Below, one piece after another: positions 1 to 11,776 of a stretch of DNA of 64,000 nucleotides (positions are counted from its first letter, which is position 1; each line of letters opens with the position of its first letter). The DNA is from Branchinecta lynchi (Eukaryota; Arthropoda; Branchiopoda; Anostraca; Branchinectidae). The DNA is taken from positions 1,736,001 through 1,800,000 of the forward strand of contig JAKZAP010000011.1 of NCBI GenBank assembly GCA_023053575.1, given 5' to 3'. The notes below the pieces were generated by a model that made no database searches, was not told the DNA's origin, and was given only the letters and a program-made list of their open reading frames with translations. The position numbers and the translations under genes are program-made.

Positions 1-920
1 CCTGGAACCAGGATTCTGTTCTAAGCATAGTGACAAAACGAGTTGAAGCTTATCTATCTGTGAGACCTGTCACTGGGAATACTGGGATAGATGTGATTTC
101 GCTAGAAGAATATAGTTCCCATAGCCGGCCATATCACAGTAGTAGTAGTCCTACTTTATCTCCTCCCTCTTGCTCTATATCCTACTTTTCTACACATATC
201 CTCCTTCCTTCAAATGACTGGCACTTGAGTTCCACTCTGGATCCCTTTCGGCCTCGGTTGCTTCTACTTCTTCGTTGCTGCGGTTATGAAATGTTGTTTT
301 CTTGGAGAATAGTGATGATCTGATGGTACAGTTCCCTCTCTTGTCTGAGAGGAATTTCGAGGTCCACGATGGTTGCGATATCTTCCGATAGGTTAAAGCA
401 CGTATGGTCACCTGACACGTTGTCCATCCATTCACTTTGACTGGGTAAATAAAATAACATACCGAAGAAAAAAAATTAAATACGTTCTTCGGTATAGTAG
501 TTACGGTTTTCACTGCGTAGAGTGAAGCGTGGCGTAGCAAACACTGCCTCCCGTCATCGCTCTTTGGGCTCTTTGGCAAAGTATTCTTCAAGAGCCTAAT
601 TTGAAAACACACAGCCATGGGACTTTGAAATGGTCCCAACTTCTAATACAATTTCGAAAAGCTCCTGTTAACAGCGAGAAATGTAATACCAAGTGATCGC
701 ATCCGCAAATATTTTTATCAGAGATTTTAGGTGAGAAATTTTTTATGGGTTTGAGTAAGAAAGAGGGTCCAATTTTTATGAAATATCTTTTGACCAATTC
801 ATTGGAAGGCAATGACTGTTTTTTTTTCAGAAGCAGTCTTTTCTTGGCTACATAACAGTGATCAGTGGTTTACCTATATTGACTCTAGTAATACAAAAAT
901 GAATCTTTCTGGAAAGTTGC
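1..920. other. No recognisable gene
   Basis: Only short ORFs without recognisable motifs are present. I see no domain, RNA gene or repeat boundary that I can support here. Confidence 0.4.
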
Positions 921-1345
921 CCGCCTGGGTACTCTGGGACACGTTTTCCTGAGTACCCTGGGACACCTTTTGTACATTATGTCCCAGAGTACCTTAAAGG
1001 GAATTATGCAAACTCCCTGAAACGGAAGCTCCCTACTTGGAAATTCATATTACCAGAGCCATAGGATGAAGTCTTTGTGACAACAGAAGAAATCACCTGG
1101 GTCTACCAAGACCAGAACTTAGTGGGGCCGCAGAACTTCATGTGAAAGCCCTGACTTTCGATGTCGACCTTTTGCAGTACCTTGTTAGATAAATAGTGCC
1201 ACAGGCTTTTGTCTTATGTTTTTATTCTTTTGTAAAGTTGACAACCGGTTTGTGTAAAATGAAAGTTAGTCAAAAAGGGCACTGTGTCCCAAGTACCCTT
1301 AACCATGTCCCAGAGTACCAGGGTGTCAGGGTACTCTGGGACAGA
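921..1345. repeat. Cluster of 14-mer direct and inverted repeats
   Basis: The word GGTACTCTGGGACA and its reverse complement TGTCCCAGAGTACC recur in this stretch. They appear near 930, 951 (one change), 982, 1284 (one change), 1305 and 1330, in both orientations, and a weaker match lies near 1500. The copies can pair to form alternative hairpins. No ORF or transposon terminus explains them. They could be a protein-binding cluster or the ends of small unrecognised elements. Confidence 0.6.
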
Positions 1346-1965
1346 AGAGGGGGGTTAGGAAAATTGGCAGTACCAAAAAGACTAATCAGGTATATAATTT
1401 GCAAAAATTCTGGAAGAAAGCACAATCAATTCCACTTAATTCAGCACCAAGTAATTTGGCCAAAGGGTTCCGCGGATATCCGACATGCACTTGAACATTT
1501 CCCAGGGTACCCACATCTCCCCTATATTTGAAAACCCCTCTAAATTTGTCTTTAACTAGGCTTTGATTATGGCATATAACACAGTCAAATAGCGCGAAAC
1601 CTCTGCTAATCAACATCTACCTGATTAAACAATGTTTCTGGCACAAAACTAAACTTGAGAGTTTGTTTTTCTTCTTTGAATCTCAGAACTTCTTCTTTTC
1701 CATTTATTGGTGTGAATGATCTTGCAGCGAGGCAAAGGAGTTCAGAAAGAGCCTCCTGCTGATTTGAATTTTGCAATATGTCAGTGGAAAAATTTAAAGA
1801 AAAAATCTTGAATTATTTTTATTTGCGTTGCTAGTCTCTTCATCCTTCTGGTTGGGATCTGCAAAAATGCAACTGTCGCCATTCAGGTAGAAATTCATTC
1901 GCTGTTCAGTGAACTTGTTTTGCATCTCTCGCTTGCTTCAGGTATAAACCGTTTTTCAGTGAGAG

Positions 1966-2660
1966 ATGGGTGAGAGCAAATTGGTTTATAATCCTCTACT
2001 GAACTTTATACATAGATCGCTCGCGAATGGATTAAAGACAGAAGTATATGTGAACAGAGCAGTGGAATTTTTTTCGAGAGACGAAATTCTTGAAACGAAG
2101 AAAATTCTTTGGTCCTACTATAGGAACTTTGGTTATGTGGACAGGTTGATCACTCACAACAAGGACCCTGACAATGTGTTAGATATCGCAAAGGCTTTCT
2201 ACCGGTGCTCGAAGGAGAAAAAAAATCCTTCCCAAGTTTCTGTACTACGAGCCTGATGAAGTTCCACAGTGTGCCGATGCAGTTGGCGCTTGCGTGACCA
2301 GTAAAGTAAACTATATGTGTCGGAAGCTTGACGGTGTTTTGGAACAGTTTAAGTCAATCCCCAACGACCGCAATGGCCGTCTCAGGAAAATACGACGCTA
2401 CAGGCCGAGCGTCTGCCTTATTCAGTGGTAGTAAAAAAAAAACCTGCCAAGTCCCTTAAAACCCACAATGCTCGCAAGAACTACATTGTTTCCGCTTGTT
2501 GTAAATTATCTGACGAAATCGTGGAGCTAAAACGGATGAAAGACGACTGGAAAGTAGTAGTGAAGTCCAAGGACTCGGCAGAAAAAATAGCAAACGCAAC
2601 GAAGAAAACGAATGAAGCCATTCAGACTACTGTCAAAGCTAAGATGTTATCGGACATTGT
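1966..2660 (+). pseudogene. LINE family B, ORF1 5' part (decayed)
   Basis: This is the N-terminal part of a non-LTR retrotransposon ORF1. It opens at ATG 1966 as MGESKLVYNPLLNF. It then shifts frame near 2225 and continues as a basic, Lys-rich segment (KKKPAKSLKTHNARKN) with a predicted coiled-coil stretch near 2520-2640. The chain breaks at about 2660, where an antisense LINE has inserted. It resumes near 6490 with a matching coiled-coil segment and CCHC knuckles. At least one frameshift and stops near 2425 make it non-functional. The ORF1 assignment rests on the layout (coiled coil, knuckles, then endonuclease downstream) rather than on a recognised family signature at the N-terminus. Confidence 0.6.
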
Positions 2661-3191
2661 GCGCTTTGTTTCTATTCATTTATTTATTTATTTAACTAAA
2701 TGGACGGCCAACAAGGGCCATATACATCTACAAACACCAACAAAACAAAACAAAATTAAGAACAAAACACTAATTCACTGAAGGAGAGAAATTACAGAAG
2801 AGCAACTTCCCCCACGACAACCATATTGGCAGCGTCAGCCTCATGTGCAGCCCAGCCAGGACAGCCAGCAATGGATTCTGGGACTCAAGAATACGCTTCT
2901 GCAGGGAAAGGGCAGAAAAGCGTCTAATTTCTGGAAAAGAGAGAAGGCCTTCACCAACAAACATTGATGACGCACTACAGTTTCATTTTAACCCATGCAA
3001 CCAACGAAAAGAGTTATTGTATAGGACACGAAAACTGGTTTCGCGCCTAACCCTAATATTAGTTACAAGAGCCACACAGTAAAGCTGAGTGCAGTACATC
3101 CTGAAAAGAAAAGTCTTGACGGGCGAGTCGCAGGCCCCAAACTTCCTTATTAGCAGATTAGCTCGAGCGCATAGTGGCCGTGATAGGGCTT

Positions 3192-4580
3192 TTACTGCAG
3201 CTCGTCGCTCAGCGTAGGGGTGAACGTAAACCCTAGGTATTTAAATTCATCCACAAACTGAAGAGTTTGCCCTGAAAGAAAAACTTTGGGAAGGTGATGC
3301 AGGCGAATGCCACGTGGGATAAAAGCCATGCATAGCGTTTTCTTCGTGTTGAATATTATATCGTGCTGTAAAGCAAAATCATCGCAAATAGCCAACAGTT
3401 CGTTCAGTGCATGAACCGTAGGGGCCAGAAGCGCAACGTCGTCAGCATAACTAATATTGTTAAAACATACACCCTGGATGAAGCAACCTACACCTGCATT
3501 AACAAGGGCACTGTTAAGTTCATCCACATACAGGTTGTACAGAATAGGGGACAAAACTCCACCTTGTCTAACACCATTTAAAACGTGAAATGGGCTGCTG
3601 AAAACCCCATCCCATCTGACACAGAATTTCTGGTTTTGAAACCAGCATGCAAGGGTTAGAACTATTCTAGGGTCCACACCTTTTGCTAACATCTTACTTA
3701 ATAACTTTGCCTGGTTAACTCTATCAAACGCAGCTTTAGCGTCAATAAAGCACACAAACACAGGGGAAGAAAATAGCCAAAAATACTCTATCACCGCTTT
3801 TAGAATAAAGACACAAAAATCAGTAGAAGATTTGGGCTTGAACCCAAACTGGTATGATGACGAGCGTATCTTAGGTTCGACAATATCATAAAGACATTTT
3901 TCGAAAACCTTAGAGATAACAGCTGCCATAGCAATAGGCCGATAGTTAGTAAGGCTACTTAGGTCACCAGTCACCGACTTTGGGATAGGTATCAGACAAA
4001 CTTCCGTTAAAGGATCAGGCACAAATGCATGCAAAAGAAAACCATTAAACAAGACAGTTAAAAAACAAGTTAGTTGCGGGCCAGCATGCTTCAGATGGTT
4101 CGCAGTTAAACCATCGAGACCCCCACTCCTACTACCTGAAAGCCCAGCTACCACCTTAGAAACAACCTCATGTGAAATTAGCTGCTCAAGGTCAGCAAGA
4201 GCAATGGCATTTTGCGCATCTCGCACAACACACTCAAGTTCAGAAGGGACTGAGGAAAAAGTCGATGCGAAGTGGTGACCCCATAAATCGGCTATGGCTG
4301 CTGGACCAGATACGCCACCAACATGCTCAGCCGCCTTTGGGGCACTGGACTTACTACTTCTGGCTACCCTCTTCCAGAACTCCTTAAACTTACAGTTCGT
4401 GAGTGAAGCCGCAAGCGCTGAAGCCTTAAGCCGGTCTAAATTTTTCCGGCACCAACGAAGAGCACCACGAAACCTCTGATTTAGGCTTCTTCTCAGCAGG
4501 TCATATTCATCTCCTGGGAATTTGCCATTAGCCTGCCACTCCCTAAAAGCTTCCTTGGCTGCTGTAAAATGGACCTTCAC
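3192..4580 (-). pseudogene. LINE family A reverse transcriptase
   Basis: About 460 residues match the LINE RT fold. Visible motifs in order are LTNYRPIAMAAVISKVFEK, QFGFKPKSSTDF, the motif A block [31 protein letters not shown] and the catalytic SYADDVALLAP, followed by FKYLGF. Catalytic Asp residues of motif A and of YADD are intact. The frame stops at 3192, just after the thumb begins. The homologous copy at 37537-38067 continues well beyond that point, so this copy is truncated by a stop. It reads in the same frame as the endonuclease upstream, separated by a TGA at 4588-4590. It would reverse-transcribe its own mRNA at nicked target DNA. Confidence 0.9.
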
Positions 4581-4589
4581 ATGCCTGTT

Positions 4590-5804
4590 TCAACCAGGTA
4601 AAACTTCTTTTCTTCCAGGATTTGTTTTCTGTGCAACAAATGGTAGGCACACACAAGCATTAGTTATTAGTATTGCACATACAGACAGGTACATATGTAC
4701 GAGGCTACACCTGTGACCAGTATCCGAACAAAAACCACCACCAGTTTTACACACAACAGGCAGATTTTGTTGTAAAACCCTCAGACCATGTTCAACCCCA
4801 ACTCTGTACGCAGCAAGTTGATCATTAGCAGCGTTATCCCAAGCCACCACCGGGGGAGAAAGAGTAGGGACAGTGGGGGCCCGTTCGCTCACGTCCCGGC
4901 TGAGCAGCGATGGGGCAAGCTCAAAAACAACTGGAAAGTGGTCAGAACCAAAAATATCATAACGAACTTGAACATTTCGTAAAAAATTTCGAAGAGACCG
5001 TGACACAATCACGTGATCAAGCCACGACGTAGAGCCCACATGGCTCATAAACGTGAACGATGTATCACTGAGGCAATCCACGTCAGCTATCGCAAGGTCA
5101 TTATCACGAGCCACCTGGTCTAGCTCAACGTAAAAAAGGGATTTTTTACAGTAATCCGCATTAAAATCACCAACAAAACACAAATGGGTCGGCACAATAT
5201 CATCATCAATAAACGACACTAGTCTACCAAGGTACATATTAAATACTGGTAAATTTTCCGGATTGCAAACAGGCATGTAAACATTCACCAGCAGAATCCG
5301 AGAAAGACCGCACTTCAGAGAAACTGGCTGCAGACGCTCATCGGCAGGAATAGGAAAAGAAAGCATACCTTTCAAGTTATGTCTGCAGAGGATCGCAAGT
5401 CCACCTTTTGGCCTACCTCTCACGAGCCCATCCCCGGCCTTCGTAGACGACACTCCAAAGGCCGAAAAATCAACATGGATTGTGTCCAGAAAGGGAAGAT
5501 CGAAGTCGAACAGCATCGTTTCCTGCAGCAGTATTATATCCGCTTCTTCGCACAGAGCCCTCACCGCGGCGATGTTCCATTTCACCGAATGGCAGTTAAA
5601 TGATGCAATCCTTATGCCTGACTCAAACATTTTCGGATTGTACACTGTTACCTTCAGGGGAACGAGCGGGGCGAGGCTCATAGAAGCGACGCACAAGGAT
5701 GCCCGCAGGCCAGAATTTTGCATCCAAAACCTGCTCAGTAAACACTGCGGGCACAGTAACTTTGAAAGACGCACTGAAACTACTAGCCGAGTTGATTCTC
5801 TCAC
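4590..5804 (-). pseudogene. LINE family A endonuclease (APE-type)
   Basis: This is an exonuclease-endonuclease-phosphatase fold domain. Motifs visible in order are IASFNCHS (metal and phosphate site Asn), IILLQET (catalytic Glu), GRPKGGLAILCR, VGDFNAD (Asp/Asn pair) and GSDHFPVVFEL (terminal Asp-His). It is the usual N-terminal half of LINE ORF2 and nicks the target site. The last 60 or so residues, after VCKTGGG, do not look like family sequence, and a TGA at 4588-4590 then separates the domain from the in-frame RT. The start overlaps the end of ORF1 by about 180 bases, and the exact start codon is uncertain. Confidence 0.88.
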
Positions 5805-6489
5805 ACTCCACTTTTCTGTTATTCAGCTTACGAGACAAGATACGCGCCACATCACTAGCAGCCGTTTCAGGCACAAATCGAGTGACAAATAACTTCAGCT
5901 CTTTTGTTTGCAAGACCGATTTAAGATCAGAACGGCCCGCAATACTGGAACCTATGGTAACCTTAGGCCCCTTTCCTTTTGGCCCTATCACACTGGGAGG
6001 CGCAACAGGATTCCTCGCTTTGGTAACTCGCTTCTTCCTCTGCCCACCATTTTTAACCACAGAGGCAAAAGATAGGCCGGTCTGCGGTTCTGGTACACTA
6101 GCCAACCTGGAAGACAAAGTTTCGGAACCACTACGCGCTCTAGAAGGGCTTGCGGGAACCATCGCACTAACTATAGCTGATTCAGTGATACCACTAGGTG
6201 GCACTCCAGTCGGTACCTGGGAAGGCTCCGATGACGCGTTATCAGTGCAATGCATTCGTTGCTTAGCAGCGACAGAGTCCAGTGTATTTTTCAACTCAAT
6301 GAGCTCACCCCTGAGGCTGGTAACATCACAGGGCGCGATCGTTTTAACTAGAGTTTTTAGTTCGTCTACTTCATTCTGCAGAGAATTGTATGAAGCGAGA
6401 ATGCTTGCAAAATCGAAATGTGTCAGGGACATTGCAGGGAGACGAAGTAGATTCCGTGCAACAAACGCAGGGAAAACTTTACGATCCAC
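5623..6489 (-). CDS. LINE family A ORF1 protein
   Basis: The 288-residue ORF starts at MDRKVFPAF. Residues 20-75 have heptad-like Leu spacing (SYNSLQNEVDELKTLVKTI), consistent with a coiled coil. A Ser/Pro-rich linker follows. From about residue 195 there is a compact C-terminal segment (LKLFVTRFVPETAASDVARI) that resembles an RRM-like nucleic-acid-binding domain. LINE ORF1 proteins of this layout form RNA-binding trimers. The reading frame is intact and overlaps the endonuclease ORF by about 180 bases. The RRM assignment is inference from pattern only. Confidence 0.7.
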   Translation of the reverse strand: MDRKVFPAFVARNLLRLPAMSLTHFDFASILASYNSLQNEVDELKTLVKTIAPCDVTSLRGELIELKNTLDSVAAKQRMHCTDNASSEPSQVPTGVPPSGITESAIVSAMVPASPSRARSGSETLSSRLASVPEPQTGLSFASVVKNGGQRKKRVTKARNPVAPPSVIGPKGKGPKVTIGSSIAGRSDLKSVLQTKELKLFVTRFVPETAASDVARILSRKLNNRKVECERINSASSFSASFKVTVPAVFTEQVLDAKFWPAGILVRRFYEPRPARSPEGNSVQSENV

Positions 6490-6935
6490 TTGTAATAAGA
6501 TCGAAAATATTTCGCTAAGGATAGGAGCTTTAGAAGATTGTCTTTCTAACTAGTACACTATGAAGGCATAACAAGCATGGTCCCATCATGTGAGAGAGTC
6601 GAGCAGATGGGACAATCCCGCTCATTTCGGCTCTTCTTTGCTACAAAAGCTGTCTTGGATGCAGCCATGAAGGATCCGCCCAAATTCGGATTCGAACGTC
6701 TGCGTATCGAAGAATTTCACCAACTACCTCGCCGATGCTACTAGTTCTTTCAAACTGGGCACATTGCATCGAACTGCCCCAACGCCGAAGTTTGCTCCTA
6801 GTGCGCAAGCCATACCCACAAGAGCACAACAGATCAGCCTTGCACCCAACGCAAAAGTTATGTTCTCTGTAAAGCCGATGGTTATACTTGCTTCTCACTC
6901 TCCTGTCCAGAAAACAAAAAATGGATAGCCGAGCA
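6490..6935 (+). pseudogene. LINE family B ORF1 3' part with CCHC knuckles
   Basis: Downstream of the antisense LINE, the + strand again reads as ORF1. A helical stretch (NISLRIGALEDCLSN) precedes a Cys/His cluster at about 6736-6930 with the spacing of LINE zinc knuckles: FQTGHIASNC, then pairs of Cys around KADGYTC and LSCPENKKW. Two in-frame TAG codons and at least one frameshift interrupt it. This segment shows that the family A element inserted into a pre-existing family B ORF1. Confidence 0.65.
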
Positions 6936-6949
6936 TAGGAACTCTCAAC

Positions 6950-8216
6950 ATTAGTTATGTCCAATCCCCTCTCCATAGTGTCATGGAATATTAATGGGAG
7001 GATCCTTGATAAACTTCCTCTTCTAGAGAACATGTGCAAGTCGAATAACATTGTATGCTTACAGGAGCACCTCCTCACAGACTCTTAGCTCCTATCCCTT
7101 TCCCACCAAGTGACGGTGCATATTTCCCATGCGAAACGACTGAACAAGAAAGGGAGACCAAGTGGTGGTCTTGCTACCCTGACATCGTGTCAGTCTCAGC
7201 TCATCGAAAGTTCCGACTGCTACCTGGCTGTATAGACTGAGCAATTAATTATCGTTGACTTGTATCCCTAAAGACACTGATTACTCTTTTATATCTACGT
7301 CAGGAAGCACGGAAAACCTAGATCATTCGATCCTCCTAAATTACTCGGCGTCCGCATGTAGCGGGGTCTCGGACAACAAATTGTGTGTTAAAGTCGGGGA
7401 ATTCGGAGAATATAGTGATCACATCCCACTTTTCCTGACTATCCCCATGCGTCGTAATCAGTCAACAGGATCCACCGGGCCGAAATGGCACCAACAAAGG
7501 TGCTGGTCTAAAATTGATAAGCATCTTTTCCAGTCCGTAAGTGATTATATACTCGAGTCCGTATACCTTACCATCTCCTACAGAGCCAGGCGTGACCGGA
7601 AGAATCTACGCGAATAGACCTTAACATCTATGCTGCTGAGATAACGCACGCTCTTAAAAATGGTGAATGTGCAGCAGTCCCAGTGACAAAATTTAAAGTT
7701 GGTACAGAAAAATCTGGATGGTCAGCAAATCAAGCACTCCAAGCGGCCTACAGATCCTCCAAGTTTTGGCTACGTATATGGAATGAATGTGGAAAGCCTA
7801 AGAATAATGTTGCAAATAGTGTCCGTTTATTTACTAAGAGACAGTTCCATAAAGAACTAAAGCAGCACAGTGTTTACGACGATACTGCTATGGCGGAATC
7901 GATAAGCTTTGGAAGATCCGGGCTTCAAAAATTCAGGACAGTAAGGTTGCGAAAATAATGGAGTAGCAATGACATGATTAATTCACAGAACAGTTTTCAC
8001 TACCAGTAGATAGCGCGGAGTTAAATCATAAATTTGAGAAAAAAAATAAATGCGTGGCTAAGTGCTCCTTCTACTAATCCGTATGTTGTTTGTACTAGTG
8101 ACATAGAAAAGGTCCTGAAAAAGCTAAAAAAGAAAAAATCTTCGGGTGCGGATGGTTTGTGCGCGTTCCAGAGTCGGAAAAGCTTATTATCCATTTATCG
8201 TTATTATATCAGATGG
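6950..8216 (+). pseudogene. LINE family B ORF2 remnant (endonuclease to start of RT)
   Basis: A broken endonuclease is visible. VSWNINGRILDKLPLLENM is followed by NNIVCLQEHLL near 6970-7070, which is the classic N-terminal APE signature. A DHSI..NY and SDHIPLFLTI segment near 7320-7440 corresponds to the C-terminal SDH motif. The 7683-7958 stretch matches the linker between endonuclease and RT, and 8100-8160 (IEKVLKKLKKKKSSGADGL) matches the start of the RT domain. Several stops and frameshifts are present. The RT is cut off at 8216 by a GGGATCCC-family repeat. Confidence 0.75.
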
Positions 8217-8583
8217 TTTTTTGGGATCCCAAAACGTAAGTGTATCCCTCATACCTTATACCTATGACATCGCAAAAGTTGTCCGTCCGTCTGTGCGCAC
8301 TGTAACTCTCGAAGGGAATGAGATATTTTGATGAAACTTGGTGTGAGGATTCTTTTAGTCAAGAGTAAGGTCAAGTTCGTAGATGGGCTATTTAGCCCTA
8401 CATTTAGGGGTGGGGGAGGGGTTTTAGATTAAGGGGCAAATGAATTATTTTAAACAGATAATATGATGGTCGATTATGGGGTAAGAAGACATGTTAAACA
8501 CGCTGGTGAAAACCATTTTGTCATCGGAAAAGTAGTTCGCCTGGAATCCGGCCAAAACCGGAAAATTTGTTAAAAGTAAAAGT
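8217..8583 (+). repeat. GGGATCCC-family element (R1), truncated copy
   Basis: It opens with TTTTTTGGGATCCCAAAACG, the 5' end shared by seven copies in the window. The CGCAAAAGTTGTCCGTCCGT block, TTTTGATGAAACTTGGTGTG and one partial 137-bp unit follow. The 3' end (GGTCTTGTT) is missing. It has inserted into the LINE B RT. Confidence 0.85.
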
Positions 8584-9360
8584 TACGGTAGGGGAAAGCA
8601 CCATCAAATGTGAAGTGATTGTAAACTCCCAGAAGAAAGAAAGAAGCAGTAAAATTTTAAGTGTTGATGACAATCATAAGACAAGACAACTGAAACTCCC
8701 ACAACAAGTCCCAGACATCCTTGATGTACAGCTGAACCAAAAACCTGAAGAAAGTTTATTCCGGGCACTCATCTGAGTCCTGAGTGCCGCCGAAGTAAAC
8801 TAGAACCACACAACAAAAGGATAAGGAGTGAAAGAAGCTACAGAAAGTGTTGACTAAACCTTAGCCGATTATCTATGGACTGACGTCATGAATATCTGGG
8901 CGAAATTCGAGTAAAAACGAGACGACAACTGGGTCGCGCAGAGTATACGAGAAAAAGAAAACAGTAGCGCGAAGTTTGAAAACAAATCAAAATAAAAATC
9001 GTCTGAGTAAATTGCTTTGAGCCCAGCAAAGACTGGAAATATAATGTTGGGCCGTGGTGAGGTGACTAGGAAAGATTTTGACGATATTTATTTAGACGTC
9101 AGTGTGAAAGGGAAAACTCAAGCTTCAAGGTCCGTCAACAACTTTTTCACAAATAAGGACATGCGAATCATCAAAGCATTATTTTTTATTCTGGAAGAAA
9201 TTGCAGACCATCAGGCCTACATTCTGTTTCGGACTTCTTCTGTTTTGCTTGGGTTTCCACTTTTCAACCAAGGCGCAATAAATCTTCAAATACTTTGTGA
9301 AAAGATCATTTCTAGTAAGATTTTTATGCTTCAACTCCGTTTGCTATGAAACTGGCAGAT
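8584..9360 (+). other. No firm gene; one unrecognised ORF
   Basis: An ORF at 9017-9349 (110 aa) includes SRSVNNFFTNKDMRIIKALFFILEEIADHQAYI, split here only for description into a polar start and a hydrophobic middle. I do not recognise it and see no splice or motif support. The rest of the stretch has no visible structure. Confidence 0.25.
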
Positions 9361-9366
9361 TACATA

Positions 9367-9415
9367 CACTGTAAAAAGTTTCTCCGTATAAAGACGGACA
9401 AACTTTTAACAGTGT
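9367..9415. repeat. Short perfect-stem hairpin
   Basis: CACTGTAAAAAGTTTCTCCG and CGGACAAACTTTTAACAGTG face each other around a spacer of about 9 bases, giving a stem of about 20 bp with two mismatches. It looks like paired termini of a small inverted-repeat element left after internal loss. Confidence 0.6.
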
Positions 9416-9899
9416 TGTTGTCAAGATCTTTCTAGAGCGATGCTGTTTTGGTATCCAGTGATAGTCTGGGGCCCAAGTATCAATATGTGAAAAGTAGCTT
9501 TCCCGTCGGGGGCAGCTGATCCGACGATGGATTCTAGGTAAATCGACCACGCTGTTTTCAAATCTGGGCGGGATACTGCGATCAGACATGTGCTAAAGAT
9601 GTTACGCACCAACACTCAAATTCGGATGTCTTGGCGTTCCATTTCATTTTTCTAAAGCGGATCGAGAACTATTATCAGCTAACCAGCTGCGGTGATTCCA
9701 ACTCTGACTAATAACTATCCTTCAGAAACAATGGAAAAGTTTATTTAGGTATGTTTATTTACGGTGAAAGAGTACATTTATTAAAACCATATTTGCAAAA
9801 GTTGGTCTTGTCAACTTTCATATTTAATCACAAATGAGTTAGGCGTCGAAATCCTCTTCTTCCTCGTCTATTACAATGACATTGACACATTTCCTCCCG

Positions 9900-11200
9900 G
9901 ATGCGCACAGTTAATCACGAGATCTCTTGGTTACAGCACATGAGCATTTTTGCTTCAATATTTTTGCAGACACAAAAAACACCGACCACACTGTCTGGAA
10001 AAATATGGCCCATCAGTTGCCACTGATTTTGCTCCCCCACGTATCTCATCGGCCCATCCATAGTCCAGTGGGTTCAAAGAGACAGGTCTTGGGTCGTGAG
10101 CTTGCGTCTACACGGAAAATTGCAAAAATGCACGCAGCCAGTGAAAAAAAAATGATCTGTCGGTGGGTGGCAGCCACATGAGCACCTTTTTGCGTGGCAA
10201 ACTATGTATGCGGAGATCATTTTTAGGCAATTTCAGCCGTTTCATAGTATGGCTCTCACTCTGCTTTAAAAGGACAGAAAAGTTTTCTCTGATTTGTGAT
10301 GTCTTGTACACACTACCATCATTTACACTTTGGTTCAATTTCCATCACAAGTTCCTCAAGCATTTATCGAGATACCTGGCCTTCTCTGCAACAAGATGAC
10401 GACCCCTGCATCCAGAAGCAAGAAGAATATCTCGCTCAGTTAGTGCACAAGTATGTTCAATTACTATGTTAACGCTCCTTGACGCTTCAGAAACTCTGCG
10501 AAGTTGAGACTCTGGCCTCTCTTTACATTCTTTTTTCAGGTAAAAGAGGAAAGTGTCAGTATATGAAAAGTCAACACTTTGAGACCTTAGCCGTTGAACC
10601 ATGGGACTAGGAGTTGATGTTGATGTCCAAGTTGCACAGTGTCAGAAGTCCCATCAGCTAACAAGACTGAGGACTTAGAAGTGGAAAAAACTTTTACCGA
10701 CAAGTTTCATGCAACACACAATCACAAAAATCAGGTTTTGACATCGCAGTCATGAGCTTTTTTGCAGCAAATCACTTGGCTTGTCTAACACTTTAGCCTG
10801 TGACAAAGGAGCGATGTCAGTTGTTTGGCACAAATACACATAGAAAAGTCGATCAGTTTTCTCTTTTATGGGCTGTTGGCAAACAGCATCCATTTTTGTC
10901 AAACCGTAACCATCTACAATCTCTTCTTACACTGATTAAAGATTGAGAAACCCCTTGATAAACTTTTCATGATATTTGGCCTTCTCACTACATGCCACCA
11001 AAGATTTAGGTGATGCCAATGGCAGCACCTGCCATTGTAATCATCAGAGGCCTATAGTGCCTGTCTCTTACTGTCTTCAATGTATCACTGAGCTTGTCGA
11101 GGACTCAAGCCTCTGATAAAGGAAGAATATCCGTGTTTGGCACAAAATAAGAAGTCAGATTTCTATTCTTTCTTTAGGCTATTCGCAATCCGGACCTGCT
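9900..11200 (-). pseudogene. Unrecognised decayed coding remnant
   Basis: Antisense frames between 10108 and 10670 read as protein-like pieces. One (10602-10345) contains LTERDILLASGCRGRHLVAE, and the piece upstream reads SSVLLADGTSDTVQLGHQHQ. They change frame repeatedly, as a decayed gene or transposon ORF would. I do not recognise the family. The + strand at 9900-10180 and the rest of the interval hold nothing I can support. Confidence 0.25.
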
Positions 11201-11768
11201 TCTTGGTCTGATCATTCAATTTCCTGTAAAGAAAAAAATATGTTACAACACCATAGGTACTTAGATATTATAGTATTAACAAACCTTGCAATTACCGTAC
11301 AGAGGAATTTACAGTCGTTAAAACAAATATAATACAATCAAATTTGTTGATTTTTAGCTTGGCTAACTAGTGGCAAACAAAGACCATAAAATATCTCATA
11401 AGAAAAAGAAAATAAACAATACCAACACATATTAGGGACTCAACATGGTTAGCCTTTTATAATAATGGAGACTTTTGCAAGTAAACTTTATTCTGACTAC
11501 CACAGTTGTGAGTAGCAGCTTCAGGGTTCTGTATTTTTCCCTGTACTAATGATCAAACCACAGGATATGAAAATATTTCTGCTGACTAGTCGGAGACTCA
11601 CAGCATCTAGGTTATTCACTAAGCTACTGATTTACTGTATCCCGACTTTGCTACTGAGCTTCTCAGCCTTTTTAGCTGTTCAAACTAGTTAAGTTATCAT
11701 AATTTAATTAAAAAATGGAAATAGCCATGTGGCATGGCCAACAAGCGTCAGACATCCGTACAGTATGT
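11201..11768. other. AT-rich stretch without visible features
   Basis: No ORF, repeat terminus or RNA gene could be supported here. Confidence 0.4.
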
Positions 11769-11776
11769 ACAGTGAA

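Larger units (their letters stand above)
2665..6495 (-). mobile_element. LINE family A, nearly full-length non-LTR retrotransposon
   Basis: This antisense element carries ORF1 (6489-5623), an apurinic-type endonuclease (5804-4590), a reverse transcriptase (4580-3192) and a 3' region ending in AAATAAATAAATAAATGAAT near 2690-2670. Short-repeat 3' tails are usual in several LINE clades. It has landed inside the ORF1 of LINE family B, whose coding chain is recognisable on both sides. A second, 5'-truncated copy of the same family lies at 37205-38262. Breaks in ORF2 suggest this copy is dead but not ancient. Confidence 0.85.

Noticed and set aside
190..639. 149-aa antisense ORF
   Set aside because: No motif, no splice support and no similarity I recognise.
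5699..6553. 284-aa + strand ORF
   Set aside because: It is the complement of LINE family A ORF1, apart from its last 20 or so codons, which belong to the family B ORF1.
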